64,000 bases of DNA from Hymenobacter metallilatus (GCF_003944705.1 NZ_RWIS01000005.1:240703-304702); one strand, 5' to 3'. Positions 1-9,180 are shown, numbered from the stretch's first letter. Notes: generated from the letters alone by a model not told the origin. Numbers and translations: made by a program.

Positions 1-1
1 G

Positions 2-448
2 AATAACAAGCATTTTGACGTGCAGCGTAGCCGTGATGGTCGCTCGTTTGAAACCATCCTGACCCGCGAAGGCAAAGGCACTACCAGCACTACTTCTACC
101 TACAACGAGGTAGATAAGAAGCCGCTCAATGGGCTGTCGTACTATCGCCTCAAGCAGGTAGATACAGACGGTAGCAGCAGCTTCAGCTCGCCGGTGGCCA
201 TCAGCTTCCTCAACTCGGGTGAGGTAACGATGTACCCCAACCCAGTAGAAGACCTACTGACGATTGACCTGGGTGGTTCTGCTGAAGGTATGACGGTAGT
301 TATTACCGATATGACGGGCCGTGTCATCAACACTCAAAAGCTCGGTGCCGACAGCAAGTTGAACATGACCTCGCTGCAGACTGGTACTTACTTGGTAACA
401 GTAGGTGAGGGTGCCTCTAAGGTTACTCGCCGGGTTGTGAAGAAATAA
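2..448 (+). CDS. T9SS cargo protein, C-terminal part (5' end outside window)
   Basis: The frame is open from the first bases of the window, so this is the 3' end of a larger secreted protein. The visible 148 residues contain the fibronectin-like stretch common just before sorting domains in this phylum (FDVQRSRDGRSFETI, then LSYYRLKQVDTDG). A typical type A sorting domain follows, with YPNPVEDLL near residue 79 of the visible part, ITDMTGRVI, and a basic end (RRVVKK). In the family this domain directs export by the type IX system and is removed or used for surface anchoring. What the missing N-terminal part does cannot be told. A strong terminator follows the stop. Confidence 0.85.
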   Translation, partial: NNKHFDVQRSRDGRSFETILTREGKGTTSTTSTYNEVDKKPLNGLSYYRLKQVDTDGSSSFSSPVAISFLNSGEVTMYPNPVEDLLTIDLGGSAEGMTVVITDMTGRVINTQKLGADSKLNMTSLQTGTYLVTVGEGASKVTRRVVKK

Positions 449-470
449 GCAAGCCGCACTCATTAGCTAG

Positions 471-508
471 AAAAAGCGCCTCCCGTACCAACGGGAGGCG
501 CTTTTTTT
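471..508 (+). terminator. Intrinsic terminator after the T9SS cargo gene
   Basis: A 15-16 bp perfect stem (AAAAAGCGCCTCCCG paired with CGGGAGGCGCTTTTT) around a 4-5 base loop, with a T run on its 3' side, 22 bases after the stop codon. It could also act on the opposite strand, but no minus-strand gene ends here. Confidence 0.85.
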
Positions 509-634
509 GTTATGGCGCAAAGCATAACCATTCGGTAATATTGGACAACTGCTTGAGAGCCCGCTTAGTGGCAATTTTGTACCTTACATAGCGTAACTGT
601 TCAGCTTCCTGCCACACCCTTTGCTCCTAGGTAC

Positions 635-3600
635 ATGCCACAACCCTACTTCTCCTTTCTCTCTGGCCGCCCCAAACTGTTAGGGCGGCTTTTATTTATA
701 CTCCTGCTTTGCCCCTTGGCAGGGTGGGGGCAAAGTACCATTTTCAATGTAGCAGGAGGCGGGGCTGCGCCAACTGGCTGGACACTGCAAAACAATAACG
801 TAACCCAGCCAATAGATCAAACAAGCTATTGGCTGATTGAGACAAACCCGACTGATGTAATCACAACCGCCAGCTATGACCTTACGGCCTATACGTCGGC
901 TACCTTTACGGTAGATGTAGCCACCTATGGTAGCGGGGGGAATAATCCGGCCAAAGTTGAGGTTTCCTATAATGGCGGCAGTTCGTACACGCAAACTGCT
1001 ACTACCGCCACTCCCACCTCCTCCACATATGTGACGACTACTAGCATATCCCTTTCATCCGTTAGTGATAAGGTAGTGCTACGTTTCACTAATAATGGAA
1101 CAACCGGCAGGGGGGTGAGGATGCGAAACTTCAAACTTGTTGCTGCCTCTCCCAACCCCACCCTGACGCCGAACCCGACTACTCTGACGGGGTTTACCTA
1201 TGTAGTAGGCAGCACTACTTCCGCTTCCAAAAACTTTGCCCTTACGGGTAGCAACCTCACGGCAGGCTCGGCTATTGTTGTTACAGCCCCCGCTGATTAT
1301 GAGGTATCGACGGATAACAGCACGTTTGGGAATACGGCAACCCTGGCTAATACGGCCGGAGGAACTCTGGCTTCAACCACCATCTACGTGCGGCTAAAAC
1401 TCGGGCTGGCAGTGGGTAACTACAATGGCCAAACCATAACGATTAGTGGGGGAGGTACTGCCACGGCAGCCACCGTGACAGTGAGCGGTACCGTTACAGC
1501 TGCCCCCGCCCTAATAGTTGCGCCGGGAAGTTTGAACGAGTTTACCACACCGCAAGGCACTGCTTCCGCGGCGCAGACTTACACGCTAACCGGCACCGAT
1601 CTGACCAGTGGTGTAACCGTAACGGCCCCCAGCGGCTACGAGGTGGCACAGAGTGCTACATCCACTACCACACCCGGCAGCTTCACCGGCTCACTTACTG
1701 TAAGCCAGACGAATGCCGCCACCGGCCGCACTCTATATGTTCGGTTGGCGGCGGCTACTGCTGCCGGTACGTATGGCACCTCGGCCGCTCCTCTCACGGT
1801 GAGTAATGCTGCCAGTGGAGCTGTTACCCAAAATGTGGCCGTGTATGGTACGGTGGCACAACCAACCCCTGCCATTACCGCCACTCCCAGCAGCCTCACC
1901 GGTTTCGGAACCCAGGCAGGTACACCTTCAGCAGAGCAAACGTATAGCCTCACGCCCACGGCCCTGTCGGCACCGGTTACAGTTACGGCTCCGGCCGGCT
2001 ACGAAGTGTCGTTGACTTCAGGAACTGGATTTGCCAGCAGCGTGCAAGCTCCCGCCACGGGCGCTACTACCATTTACGTACGGCTTACGGGGGCTACTAC
2101 GGGCTCATTTGCGGGAAATATTACCAACGTCTCAGGTAGTGTGAGCCAGAATGTAGCAGTGAACGGCCTCGTCAGTCTGCCCCCAACCGCCGGGCAGGTG
2201 CTCATCAGTCAGGTATATGGCGGGGGCGGCAACAGCCAGGCTCCCTACAATGCCGATTTTATTGAGCTGCACAACACTACCAGTTCCGATCTGGTGGTGG
2301 GTGGCTATTCGGTGCAGTATGCCAGTGCCAGTGGCAGCAGCTGGGTTTCTCTGACTATTCCGGCCAACACGACTATAGCCGCGGGAGGGTATTATCTGAT
2401 TCGGGCCAGCAACACCGGGAGCAACGGGGCCAGTTTGCCTACTCCCGACCTGACGACAAACTTTTCGATGAGCAGTACGGCGGCAAAGATTGCGCTGGTT
2501 GGTAATGCTACTCCGCTTAACGGCAGCTGCCCCAGCGCCAATGTGCTGGACCTGGTCGGCTATGGAGCTGCTGCCACCTGCGCCGAGGGGCAGCCTACTT
2601 CCGATTTGAGCAATACGACGGCCGCCCTGCGGCAGAATAGTGGCTGCCTGGATACACAGGATAACTCCACCGATTTTTCCGTTACTGCTCCAGCTCCGCG
2701 CAACTCCGCTTCGCCGGCGAATATTTGCACCCCCCAGCCCGAGATTAACCTGGCCCAGGCTGGCACTAATCTACCGGTGGGTAGTACCCTGGCTTTCGGT
2801 AGCACGGCTCAGGCCACAACTGTCAGCCTGACCGTAGATATTCAGAACAAGGGAAATGCGGTGCTGAATCTGACGGGTACACCCGTCGTGAGCATTACGG
2901 GTACACATGCAGCCGACTTTACGGTTACTCAGCCATCAGCCAGCACCGTAGCCGCCAATGGCTCGGTGTCGGTGACTGTTTCCTTTACGCCCTCCGGTGG
3001 AGGAACCCGGACGGCCACGCTGACTATTGCCAGCAATGACCTGGACGAAAACCCTTACCAGCTTACCCTGACCGGTACGGTACCAACGGCGTATACTTGG
3101 AACGGTACGGGAAGCAGCTGGGATGCCGCCGCCAGCTGGACCCCGAGCCGTACGACTCCAACTGCCCAGGACGTACTGGTGATTGATGGCAGTACCGCCA
3201 CCATCACCACCGATTTTGCTTCCGGACAAAGCATTGCCCAACTCCTTATTCGTAATAATGCCAACGTTACGCTTACCAACACTGGTGCCCGCACCCTGAC
3301 CATCAGCAACGGCAATACTACCGGTGCCGACCTAGTAGTGGAAGCTGGCTCCGCCCTTACGGTCACCAGCCCAAACAGCACGGGCCTGACCCTACAGCTT
3401 GGTTCTGGCGCTACGGGAGCCATTGGGGGGAGTGTAATTCTGGAAAATGGTGCTCACCGCGTGCTGGGTTCTGGAGTAGGTAGCCTGCAGTTCGTAAGCG
3501 GAAGCTCATTTCTGCAAACGGCCACTTTTAGCGGAAACGCCTTTGGCGCTACGTCAACGTATGCTGGCACAGTCATTTTCCGGAGCGGCTCCCGCCTGGA

Positions 3601-5149
3601 GCAGGCCGGTGGCCTCCAGCCTTTTGGTACCAGCGCCCCCAGCTCCGTCATTAGTCTTGAAGCCGGAAGTACGTATGTGTACAGCAACCCGGCCGCGTCG
3701 AACAATGTGCCCCCGCTGGCCGGCAGAACTTTCGGCCACCTGGAGTTCAACGTTGGCAGCGGGGTTACAACTACCTCCGGTGCCAACAGCAGCCTGATCA
3801 TACTGGGTAACCTGACGGTGACCAGCGGAACGGTGGGACTGAATCTGGACGCCGATATTACCATCGGCGGCAATATTACCGTTGAGAGCGGCGCTACCGT
3901 AACCTTCATTCCTGAGGAAGGCGGAATAGAAACGGTTACGCTGAACGGAACGGCCCAGCAAACTATCAGTGGTAGCGGGACGCTTACATTCGGTCCAACC
4001 TCAACCCTGCGGGTCAACAATGCCGCGGGCATTGCCCTGGCCCGCCCACTGGCTGTGCAACGCCTGCAGTTGAGTAATGGACTGGTAACCACGAGCAGCG
4101 CCGCTGGCTTAACCCTGCTAAGCGGTGCCACGCTCACGGGCGGGAGCAGCAGCAGCTATATTCGTGGGCCGCTGGTGCGGCAGATAGGCACAGTTACAAC
4201 GGCTACTTCCTTCCTGTTTCCAATTGGAAAAGATGGGAAATACCGCCCCTCCACGCTCACCATTACCACGCAGACGGGTACAACTTCTTACACGGCCGAG
4301 CTACTTAATCAGTCGGCCCGCACTTCCGCACTGATGGCCCCGCTCACCCGCGTTTCGGCGTTCCGGTACACCACCATCACGCCCGATGCGCAGCCGGCAG
4401 GCTTCAGTGGTACAGTCACGCTCAGCTTCGAAACCGACGACCAGGTAACTGACCCTGCGGCTGCCACTTTTGTAGTAGCCAAACGCAGCAGTGGAAGCGG
4501 GCCCTGGGAAAGTATCGGACGCACGGCCAGCTCGGGCAGCCCCACCGCCGGAACCCTTACTTCAGACGTCTTCACCACTTTTAGCGACTTTGCCCTGGCC
4601 AGCACCGCTGCAGAGTATGCGGTGAATCCATTGCCGGTTACGTTGGTGTCGTTTGAGGCCGTAGCTGCCTACCCGGCCGTACGCCTAGCCTGGGCTACAG
4701 CCTCCGAGCAGAATAACCTGGGCTTTGAGGTACAACGCTCCAGCAATGGCATTGACTTCCAGACTATTGGCCGGGTGCAGGGGCATGGCACTACCAGTCA
4801 GGGCCGGCAATACACCTTTCTGGATACTTCCGTCCCTGGTGGTACTCTGTACTACCGCCTCCGCCAGTTGGATAGCAACGGCAAATACTCATACTCCAGT
4901 GTGCGCGTGCTGAGCCAGCAACAGGTCGTGAGCCTGTTCCCGAACCCGGCGCGTACTACTGTTACCCTGCAATTACCGCTGGCTCAGCAGGCATCATACC
5001 AAATACTAAATGGGCTGGGAAGCGTGGTACTGCAGGGTGTAACGCACGGCACTACGCAGTTGCCAGTAGCCGCACTGCCCGCAGGCGTATACCAGGTACA
5101 CGTTATTACTGCTGCCGGACGCTCTGTCCAAAAATTCGTGAAAGAGTAA
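635..5149 (+). CDS. Large secreted T9SS protein with lamin-tail and choice-of-anchor D domains
   Basis: 1504 residues. Seen: a signal peptide (about residues 1-33, hydrophobic LLFILLLCPLAGWG). Three tandem repeats of about 100-120 residues follow, starting near 176, 290 and 411, each with a pattern like LTGF...APAGYEVS...TIYVRL. Next come a lamin-tail domain (about 520-690, VLISQVYGGGGNS), a choice-of-anchor D module (about 702-812), and a Thr/Asn/Gly-rich beta-helix-like stretch (about 820-1165, begins YTWNGTGSSWD). The end is a FEVQRSSNG...YYRLRQLDSNG module and a type A sorting domain with FPNPARTTV near 1435. Known: such proteins are exported by the type IX system to the cell surface or medium. 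No catalytic domain was recognised, so adhesion or a structural role is only an inference. An ACCCTTTG element at 616-623 may be its -7 promoter box (partial match). Confidence 0.9.
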   Translation: MPQPYFSFLSGRPKLLGRLLFILLLCPLAGWGQSTIFNVAGGGAAPTGWTLQNNNVTQPIDQTSYWLIETNPTDVITTASYDLTAYTSATFTVDVATYGSGGNNPAKVEVSYNGGSSYTQTATTATPTSSTYVTTTSISLSSVSDKVVLRFTNNGTTGRGVRMRNFKLVAASPNPTLTPNPTTLTGFTYVVGSTTSASKNFALTGSNLTAGSAIVVTAPADYEVSTDNSTFGNTATLANTAGGTLASTTIYVRLKLGLAVGNYNGQTITISGGGTATAATVTVSGTVTAAPALIVAPGSLNEFTTPQGTASAAQTYTLTGTDLTSGVTVTAPSGYEVAQSATSTTTPGSFTGSLTVSQTNAATGRTLYVRLAAATAAGTYGTSAAPLTVSNAASGAVTQNVAVYGTVAQPTPAITATPSSLTGFGTQAGTPSAEQTYSLTPTALSAPVTVTAPAGYEVSLTSGTGFASSVQAPATGATTIYVRLTGATTGSFAGNITNVSGSVSQNVAVNGLVSLPPTAGQVLISQVYGGGGNSQAPYNADFIELHNTTSSDLVVGGYSVQYASASGSSWVSLTIPANTTIAAGGYYLIRASNTGSNGASLPTPDLTTNFSMSSTAAKIALVGNATPLNGSCPSANVLDLVGYGAAATCAEGQPTSDLSNTTAALRQNSGCLDTQDNSTDFSVTAPAPRNSASPANICTPQPEINLAQAGTNLPVGSTLAFGSTAQATTVSLTVDIQNKGNAVLNLTGTPVVSITGTHAADFTVTQPSASTVAANGSVSVTVSFTPSGGGTRTATLTIASNDLDENPYQLTLTGTVPTAYTWNGTGSSWDAAASWTPSRTTPTAQDVLVIDGSTATITTDFASGQSIAQLLIRNNANVTLTNTGARTLTISNGNTTGADLVVEAGSALTVTSPNSTGLTLQLGSGATGAIGGSVILENGAHRVLGSGVGSLQFVSGSSFLQTATFSGNAFGATSTYAGTVIFRSGSRLEQAGGLQPFGTSAPSSVISLEAGSTYVYSNPAASNNVPPLAGRTFGHLEFNVGSGVTTTSGANSSLIILGNLTVTSGTVGLNLDADITIGGNITVESGATVTFIPEEGGIETVTLNGTAQQTISGSGTLTFGPTSTLRVNNAAGIALARPLAVQRLQLSNGLVTTSSAAGLTLLSGATLTGGSSSSYIRGPLVRQIGTVTTATSFLFPIGKDGKYRPSTLTITTQTGTTSYTAELLNQSARTSALMAPLTRVSAFRYTTITPDAQPAGFSGTVTLSFETDDQVTDPAAATFVVAKRSSGSGPWESIGRTASSGSPTAGTLTSDVFTTFSDFALASTAAEYAVNPLPVTLVSFEAVAAYPAVRLAWATASEQNNLGFEVQRSSNGIDFQTIGRVQGHGTTSQGRQYTFLDTSVPGGTLYYRLRQLDSNGKYSYSSVRVLSQQQVVSLFPNPARTTVTLQLPLAQQASYQILNGLGSVVLQGVTHGTTQLPVAALPAGVYQVHVITAAGRSVQKFVKE

Positions 5150-5164
5150 CACGACAGCAAAAAA

Positions 5165-5192
5165 GGCAGCTACCTGATATCAGGTAGCTGCC
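5165..5192. terminator. Perfect 28-base palindrome, likely terminator of the upstream plus-strand gene
   Basis: Two exact 14-base arms with no loop (GGCAGCTACCTGAT and its complement), 16 bases after the stop of the 1504-residue gene. An A6 run on its left means that, read on the minus strand, the hairpin is followed by T6. It could therefore back up the minus-strand terminator next to it. Confidence 0.7.
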
Positions 5193-5206
5193 TGCTGGGC
5201 TTGCAC

Positions 5207-5249
5207 AAAAAAACAAACGCCTCTGTCCATATCGGGCAGGGGCGTTTGT
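5207..5249 (-). terminator. Intrinsic terminator of the IscA-type gene
   Basis: On the minus strand a stem built on ACAAACGCC/GGCGTTTGT, extended by an imperfect inner stem, is followed by a T7 run. It begins 17 bases after the stop of the IscA-type gene. Confidence 0.8.
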
Positions 5250-5265
5250 ATGAAGCGAAGGTCGG

Positions 5266-5592
5266 TTACACCGAAAAGCTTTCCCCGCAGCCGCAGGTGC
5301 GGGAGGCGTTGGGGTTGTCGAAGTAAAAGCCCTTGCCGTTCAATCCATCCGAGAAATCCAGCTGAGTACCAGCCAGGTAAAGGAAGCTTTTCATATCTAC
5401 CACCACCTTCACGCCTTTGTCCTCAAACTCCTGGTCCATGGGCTTTACTTCATTGTCGAAGTCGAGCTTGTAGCTCAGACCGGAACAGCCGCCGCCGGCC
5501 ACCGAGGCCCGCAAACGGTAGGTAGCATCCAGCTCTGCATCCTGCATGAGCTTTTCAACTTTCTCCTTAGCTTTATCAGAAACGGTAATCAT
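5266..5592 (-). CDS. Iron-sulfur cluster carrier, HesB/IscA/ErpA family
   Basis: 108 residues, the usual family length. It carries the three conserved cluster-binding cysteines: one in GGGCSGLSY and two in the C-terminal TCGCG motif. Known: these proteins take a nascent cluster from the scaffold and pass it to apo-enzymes in the cytoplasm. The context fits, since IscU and IscS lie just upstream on the same strand. It has its own promoter box at 5660-5667 and its own terminator, so it can be expressed separately from iscSU. Whether it is closer to IscA, ErpA or SufA cannot be decided by eye. Confidence 0.93.
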   Translation of the reverse strand: MITVSDKAKEKVEKLMQDAELDATYRLRASVAGGGCSGLSYKLDFDNEVKPMDQEFEDKGVKVVVDMKSFLYLAGTQLDFSDGLNGKGFYFDNPNASRTCGCGESFSV

Positions 5593-5659
5593 GGGGCAAA
5601 ATGGCTAGTTCAGGCGTCTGCTTGTGTCACCCGAAAAGGGAATGTCGGTAGTAGAACAG

Positions 5660-5667
5660 CAAAGATA
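5660..5667 (-). promoter_or_regulatory. -7 promoter box (TATCTTTG) for the IscA-type gene
   Basis: Exact match to the Bacteroidota -7 consensus TAnnTTTG on the minus strand, giving a leader of about 60 bases. No clear TTG at -33 was found. Confidence 0.6.
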
Positions 5668-5688
5668 CGGTGCTTGTTCAGAAACATT

Positions 5689-6099
5689 CTAAGAACTTGG
5701 GTTAAGCACCACGCTAAACACGGTAATAGTCGTCAGGTCGCGGCCGTAATACAGTTTATCCAGTGCTTCATACACATTGTGCGCCCGGAAGTAAGAAGTC
5801 TGCAGCTCTTTGTCGCCGCGGGTGCGCCACTGAATAGTATAGGAGCTTTCTTCGTCGCGGAACCGCTGCACATAGGTTAGCATCTTGCGCAGGGCATCCA
5901 GCTTGTCGTAGCCGGTTTCATACCGGAACAGGAAACTCTGTTGGTGCCGCGGATTTACCGTAATCAGGTCCAGCCGCGTCTGGCCGTCCAGCTGCCGGAA
6001 CTCGAACAGCAAATTGCCCGGCCCCAGTCCCAGATATTCTTCAATCTGGCGCTGGATACGGGCACTTTCTACGTGGATATCGGTAGGGGAGAAGTCCAT
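5689..6099 (-). CDS. Conserved-looking protein of unknown function inside the isc region
   Basis: 136 residues, soluble, without signal peptide or membrane helix. The sequence looks like a mixed alpha/beta fold: an acidic amphipathic N-terminal helix (IQRQIEEYLGL), then several beta-like segments (NLLFEFRQL, RLDLITVN, YTIQWRT) and a helix (NVYEALDKLYYG). I do not recognise the family. It lies between iscU and the IscA-type gene on the same strand. A strong terminator separates it from iscU, so co-transcription with iscSU is doubtful. Codon use matches its neighbours. Confidence 0.75.
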   Translation of the reverse strand: MDFSPTDIHVESARIQRQIEEYLGLGPGNLLFEFRQLDGQTRLDLITVNPRHQQSFLFRYETGYDKLDALRKMLTYVQRFRDEESSYTIQWRTRGDKELQTSYFRAHNVYEALDKLYYGRDLTTITVFSVVLNPSS

Positions 6100-6127
6100 G
6101 CTTACAGGAGCTAGAAATCAGGAGGTA

Positions 6128-6194
6128 AAAAAAGGAGCTAGAGGATAAAACGACCAACCATGCAGGCAGGTACATTTTATCCTCTAGCTCCTTA
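6128..6194 (-). terminator. Long-stem terminator downstream of iscU
   Basis: Perfect 19-bp arms (6133-6151 and 6176-6194) around a 24-base loop. On the minus strand a T7 run follows directly. It starts 17 bases after the iscU stop. Confidence 0.85.
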
Positions 6195-6210
6195 CTGCTT
6201 CGCTACCGGA

Positions 6211-6627
6211 CTAGTGGTGTGATTTGGCCATTTCCAGCTCGGGAAGGCCGTTTTTTACCCGGTAGTCGTTGATGGCCGACTTAATGGCGTCCTCGGCTAG
6301 TACCGAGCAGTGAATTTTTACGGGCGGCAACGCCAGCTCCTCCACAATTTCCATGTTGTCGATGGCCAGGGCCTCATCTACCGTCTTACCCTTCAGCCAC
6401 TCCGTCGCCAAAGACGAGGAGGCAATGGCCGAACCGCAGCCAAAGGTTTTGAATTTAGCGTCGGTGATGGTGTTGGTGGCTTCATCTACCTCAATCTGCA
6501 GACGCATTACGTCGCCGCATTCAGGCGCGCCTACCAAACCAGTACCTACGTTCTTTTTGCTCTTGTCCAGCGTGCCCACGTTGCGGGGGTTGCTGTAATG
6601 GTCGATTACCTTATCGGAGTAAGCCAT
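6211..6627 (-). CDS. iscU: Iron-sulfur cluster assembly scaffold IscU
   Basis: 138 residues. It shows the three scaffold cysteines in order: GAPECGDVM (with the conserved Asp two residues on), FGCGSAIASSS, and IHCSVLAEDAI near the C-terminus. Known: IscU receives persulfide sulfur from IscS and iron, and builds a [2Fe-2S] cluster that carriers then distribute. Neighbours agree: iscS is directly upstream on the same strand, separated by about 100 bases that hold an imperfect inverted repeat. The C-terminal LPELEMAKSHH tail resembles the Bacteroidota type. ATG start at the family position. Confidence 0.96.
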   Translation of the reverse strand: MAYSDKVIDHYSNPRNVGTLDKSKKNVGTGLVGAPECGDVMRLQIEVDEATNTITDAKFKTFGCGSAIASSSLATEWLKGKTVDEALAIDNMEIVEELALPPVKIHCSVLAEDAIKSAINDYRVKNGLPELEMAKSHH

Positions 6628-6636
6628 GGCTTTTTT

Positions 6637-6722
6637 ATTAGTTGTCAGTTGGTGGTTGTTAGTTATCAGGTAATAGTGCCGGGTGCTTTGCTAGCAACGA
6701 GCAACTATCAGCTGACAGCTAA
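6637..6722. repeat. Imperfect inverted repeat between iscS and iscU, GTTGTCAGTT-type
   Basis: The left part (TTAGTTGTCAGTTGGTGG onwards) matches the reverse complement of the right part (TTAGCTGTCAGCTGATAG onwards) at about 23 of 32 positions. Most differences are G/A or T/C, which would still pair as G-U in RNA. The same short words recur in the gap at 15856-15930. It may be a dispersed repeat or a processing hairpin in the iscSU mRNA. Confidence 0.6.
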
Positions 6723-6725
6723 ATA

Positions 6726-7940
6726 TTAATGCTCAGCCCACTCAATGGAGTTGAGGTCAATGCCTTCTTTGAACATCTCCCAGAGCGGCGACATCTCACG
6801 GAGCTTCGTTACGGCTTCCTTTACGTGGTTGATGGCGTAATCGATTTGCTCGTCGGTGGTGAAGCGCGAAAGGCCGAAGCGAAGGGAGCTGTGGGCGAGG
6901 TCGTCGCTGAGACCCAGGGCTTTGAGTACGTAAGATGGCTCCAAAGAAGCAGAGGTGCAAGCCGAGCCGGAGGATACGGCCAGATCTTTCACGCCCATCA
7001 TCAAACCCTCACCTTCCACGTATTTGAAGCTGATGTTGGCTACGTGCGGCAAACGGTGTTCTACCGAGCCATTCACGTAGCTTTCCTCCAGTGTCAGCAG
7101 CTCCCGCTCCAGCCGGTCGCGCATGGCGCTAAGGCGGGCCGTATCGGCGGCCATTTCCTGTTTGGCCAGTTCGCAGGCTTTACCCAGGCCCACAATACCG
7201 GGCACGTTGAGGGTACCGGAGCGCATACCCCGCTCGTGGCCGCCCCCATCCATCTGGGCGGTTACTTTCACGCGGGGGTTCTTGCGGCGCACGTACAAAG
7301 CACCTACGCCTTTGGGGCCGTACATTTTGTGGGCCGTAAAGGCCATCAGGTCAATGCCATCGGCCAGCACGTCCACCGGAATCTTACCTACGGCCTGGGT
7401 GCCGTCCGTCATGAACAGGGCCCCGTGCTTATGGGCAATGGCGGCAATTTCGCGGATGGGCTGAATAGTGCCGGTTTCGTTGTTGCCGTACATAATGGTC
7501 ACCAGAATGGTTTCCGGCGTCATGGCAGCTTCCAGCTCTTCCAGGCTGATGAGGCCCTCGGCGTTTACGGGCAAGTAAGTAACGCGGCCTCCCAGCTTCT
7601 CAATGTGCTTGCAGGTATCCAGCACAGCTTTGTGCTCGGTGGTGGCAGTGATGATGTGGTTACCCTTCTGGGCATACATCTCAAATACGCCTTTAATGCC
7701 CAGGTTGTCCGATTCGGTAGCCCCCGAGGTGAAAATGATTTCCTTGGGGTCACAGTTGATCAGGCCGGCAATCTGCTCGCGGGCGTAGTCCACGGCTTCT
7801 TCAGCAGCCCAGCCAAAAGGGTGGTTACGCGAAGCAGCGTTGCCGAATACCTCCGTCAGGTACGGCATCATGGCCTCCAGAACACGCGGGTCGAGGGGCG
7901 TGGTGGCGTTGTTGTCGAGGTAAATAGGTAGCTTGAGCAT
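6726..7940 (-). CDS. iscS: Cysteine desulfurase IscS
   Basis: 404 residues, the same length as the Escherichia coli enzyme. It is a PLP enzyme that takes sulfur from cysteine for Fe-S clusters and other thio-cofactors. Seen: the N-terminal [12 protein letters not shown], the ATTEHKAVL histidine region, the PLP lysine in AHKMYGPKG (Lys205), and the active-site loop [17 protein letters not shown] with Cys328, the E. coli position. It is first in the isc run and transcribed toward iscU. A -7 box lies about 90 bases upstream. No IscR-like regulator is seen in the window. Confidence 0.97.
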   Translation of the reverse strand: MLKLPIYLDNNATTPLDPRVLEAMMPYLTEVFGNAASRNHPFGWAAEEAVDYAREQIAGLINCDPKEIIFTSGATESDNLGIKGVFEMYAQKGNHIITATTEHKAVLDTCKHIEKLGGRVTYLPVNAEGLISLEELEAAMTPETILVTIMYGNNETGTIQPIREIAAIAHKHGALFMTDGTQAVGKIPVDVLADGIDLMAFTAHKMYGPKGVGALYVRRKNPRVKVTAQMDGGGHERGMRSGTLNVPGIVGLGKACELAKQEMAADTARLSAMRDRLERELLTLEESYVNGSVEHRLPHVANISFKYVEGEGLMMGVKDLAVSSGSACTSASLEPSYVLKALGLSDDLAHSSLRFGLSRFTTDEQIDYAINHVKEAVTKLREMSPLWEMFKEGIDLNSIEWAEH

Positions 7941-8033
7941 GGCTCGGGGTATCTGGTTTCAGCGGAGAATCATTCGCAGGTAGAACACAAAAACTTGTAA
8001 ACAGGTTTTCCTTTCTTCCCACATTTGTAGCTG

Positions 8034-8041
8034 CAAAAGTA
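8034..8041 (-). promoter_or_regulatory. -7 promoter box (TACTTTTG) for iscS
   Basis: Exact TAnnTTTG match on the minus strand, giving a leader of about 90 bases before the iscS ATG. It lies in the 154-base divergent gap between iscS and the epimerase gene. Confidence 0.6.
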
Positions 8042-8094
8042 GAACAAAACCAAAGAAGCCGCGCTATGGCGGTTTCGTCCTTTTCAACTAATCT

Positions 8095-8499
8095 ATGCTC
8101 ACCAACCTCGAACATTTGGGCCTCGCCGTTAAAGACCTGGAAGCGGCTACTACTTTATATACTACGCTACTGGGCCAGGAGCCTTACAAGCGGGAGCATG
8201 TGGCCTCTGAGGCCGTGGATACTGTGTTTTTTCGGGTAGGCGGCTCCAAAATTGAGCTGTTGGCCGGTACCTCACCCGACAGCGCCATTACCCGCTACCT
8301 GGAAAAAAAGCCCGAAGGCATTCATCATGTGGCCTTTGAGGTAGACGATATCCGGGCGGAAATGGGGCGGCTGCGGGCCGCGGGCTTTCAGCTGCTCAAC
8401 GAAGAGCCCAAGCGCGGAGCCGATAACAAGCTGGTGTGCTTCGTGCATCCCAAGTCGGCGGGTGGGGTACTGGTGGAGCTGTGTCAGAGCATCAACTAA
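8095..8499 (+). CDS. mce: Methylmalonyl-CoA epimerase
   Basis: 134 residues, a single vicinal-oxygen-chelate (glyoxalase-like) domain. It should interconvert (S)- and (R)-methylmalonyl-CoA, linking propionyl-CoA or succinyl-CoA metabolism to methylmalonyl-CoA mutase. Seen: the N-terminal LEHLGLAVKDLEAA metal-histidine motif, IELLAGTSPDS, GIHHVAFEVDD with the second metal histidine, and the end HPKSAGGVLVELCQ, all typical of the family. The TsaC-type gene follows 12 bases later, so the two are probably co-transcribed although not functionally related. Confidence 0.94.
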   Translation: MLTNLEHLGLAVKDLEAATTLYTTLLGQEPYKREHVASEAVDTVFFRVGGSKIELLAGTSPDSAITRYLEKKPEGIHHVAFEVDDIRAEMGRLRAAGFQLLNEEPKRGADNKLVCFVHPKSAGGVLVELCQSIN

Positions 8500-8511
8500 A
8501 CAGGAGTACGC

Positions 8512-9087
8512 ATGAAGTTTTTTCGTCAGGAAGTAGACAATGCCGTGGATGCCCTGCTGATGCAGCAGGTGATACTGTATCCCACCGATACCGTGTGGGG
8601 GCTGGGCTGCGACGCCGAGGTGACGCGCGCCGTGGACCAGGTGTACAAGCTAAAAAACCGGCCCGCCGAAAAAGCCTGCATTGTACTGGTTGCCGATGAG
8701 CAAATGTTTGCCCGCTACGCCACCGTGGTGCCCCCCAACCTGACGGAGCTGCTGGCCACGCAGGAGCGGCCTACCACGTACGTGGTGCCCGGCAGCCGGC
8801 AGCTGGCCCCCAACCTGCTGGCCCCCGACGGCAGCATTGGTTTGCGCGTGGTGCAGCAGGATGAGTTTTGCCGGCTGGTAATCCGTCGGCTGGGTCACGG
8901 GCTGGTATCCACTTCTGCCAACCTGAGCGGGGAGCCTACCCCGGCTGTGTTCAGCGAAATTAACCCGGTGCTGGTGCGCAAGGCCGATTACGTGGTGAAC
9001 TGGCGGCAGGATGATGAAACCCGCTCGGCGCCCTCCCGGGTTGTGCGGGTACTGGCCGATGGGGGGCTGGAAGTGTTGCGCGGCTGA
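8512..9087 (+). CDS. L-threonylcarbamoyladenylate synthase, TsaC/Sua5/YrdC family
   Basis: 191 residues, the short TsaC form without the extra Sua5 domain. Known: it makes threonylcarbamoyl-AMP from threonine, bicarbonate and ATP for the t6A modification at position 37 of ANN-decoding tRNAs. Seen: YPTDTVWGLGC, the KLKNRP segment of the Lys/Arg nucleotide-binding signature, and GLVSTSANLSGEPTP. The start ATG follows the epimerase stop by 12 bases. The end (PSRVVRVLADGGLEVLRG) is intact. Confidence 0.93.
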   Translation: MKFFRQEVDNAVDALLMQQVILYPTDTVWGLGCDAEVTRAVDQVYKLKNRPAEKACIVLVADEQMFARYATVVPPNLTELLATQERPTTYVVPGSRQLAPNLLAPDGSIGLRVVQQDEFCRLVIRRLGHGLVSTSANLSGEPTPAVFSEINPVLVRKADYVVNWRQDDETRSAPSRVVRVLADGGLEVLRG

Positions 9088-9180
9088 TGCGAAGGAAAAA
9101 GGCAAGCGTAGCCGGGTTACCTTTTGTGCCGGGAGAGTATGAAGTGCTGAATTCAACTCCAACCCATTCGACTTTTTGCC

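Noticed and set aside
6729..7931. A 400-codon plus-strand frame opposite iscS.
   Set aside because: It covers iscS almost exactly on the other strand and shows no domain. iscS has all catalytic residues.
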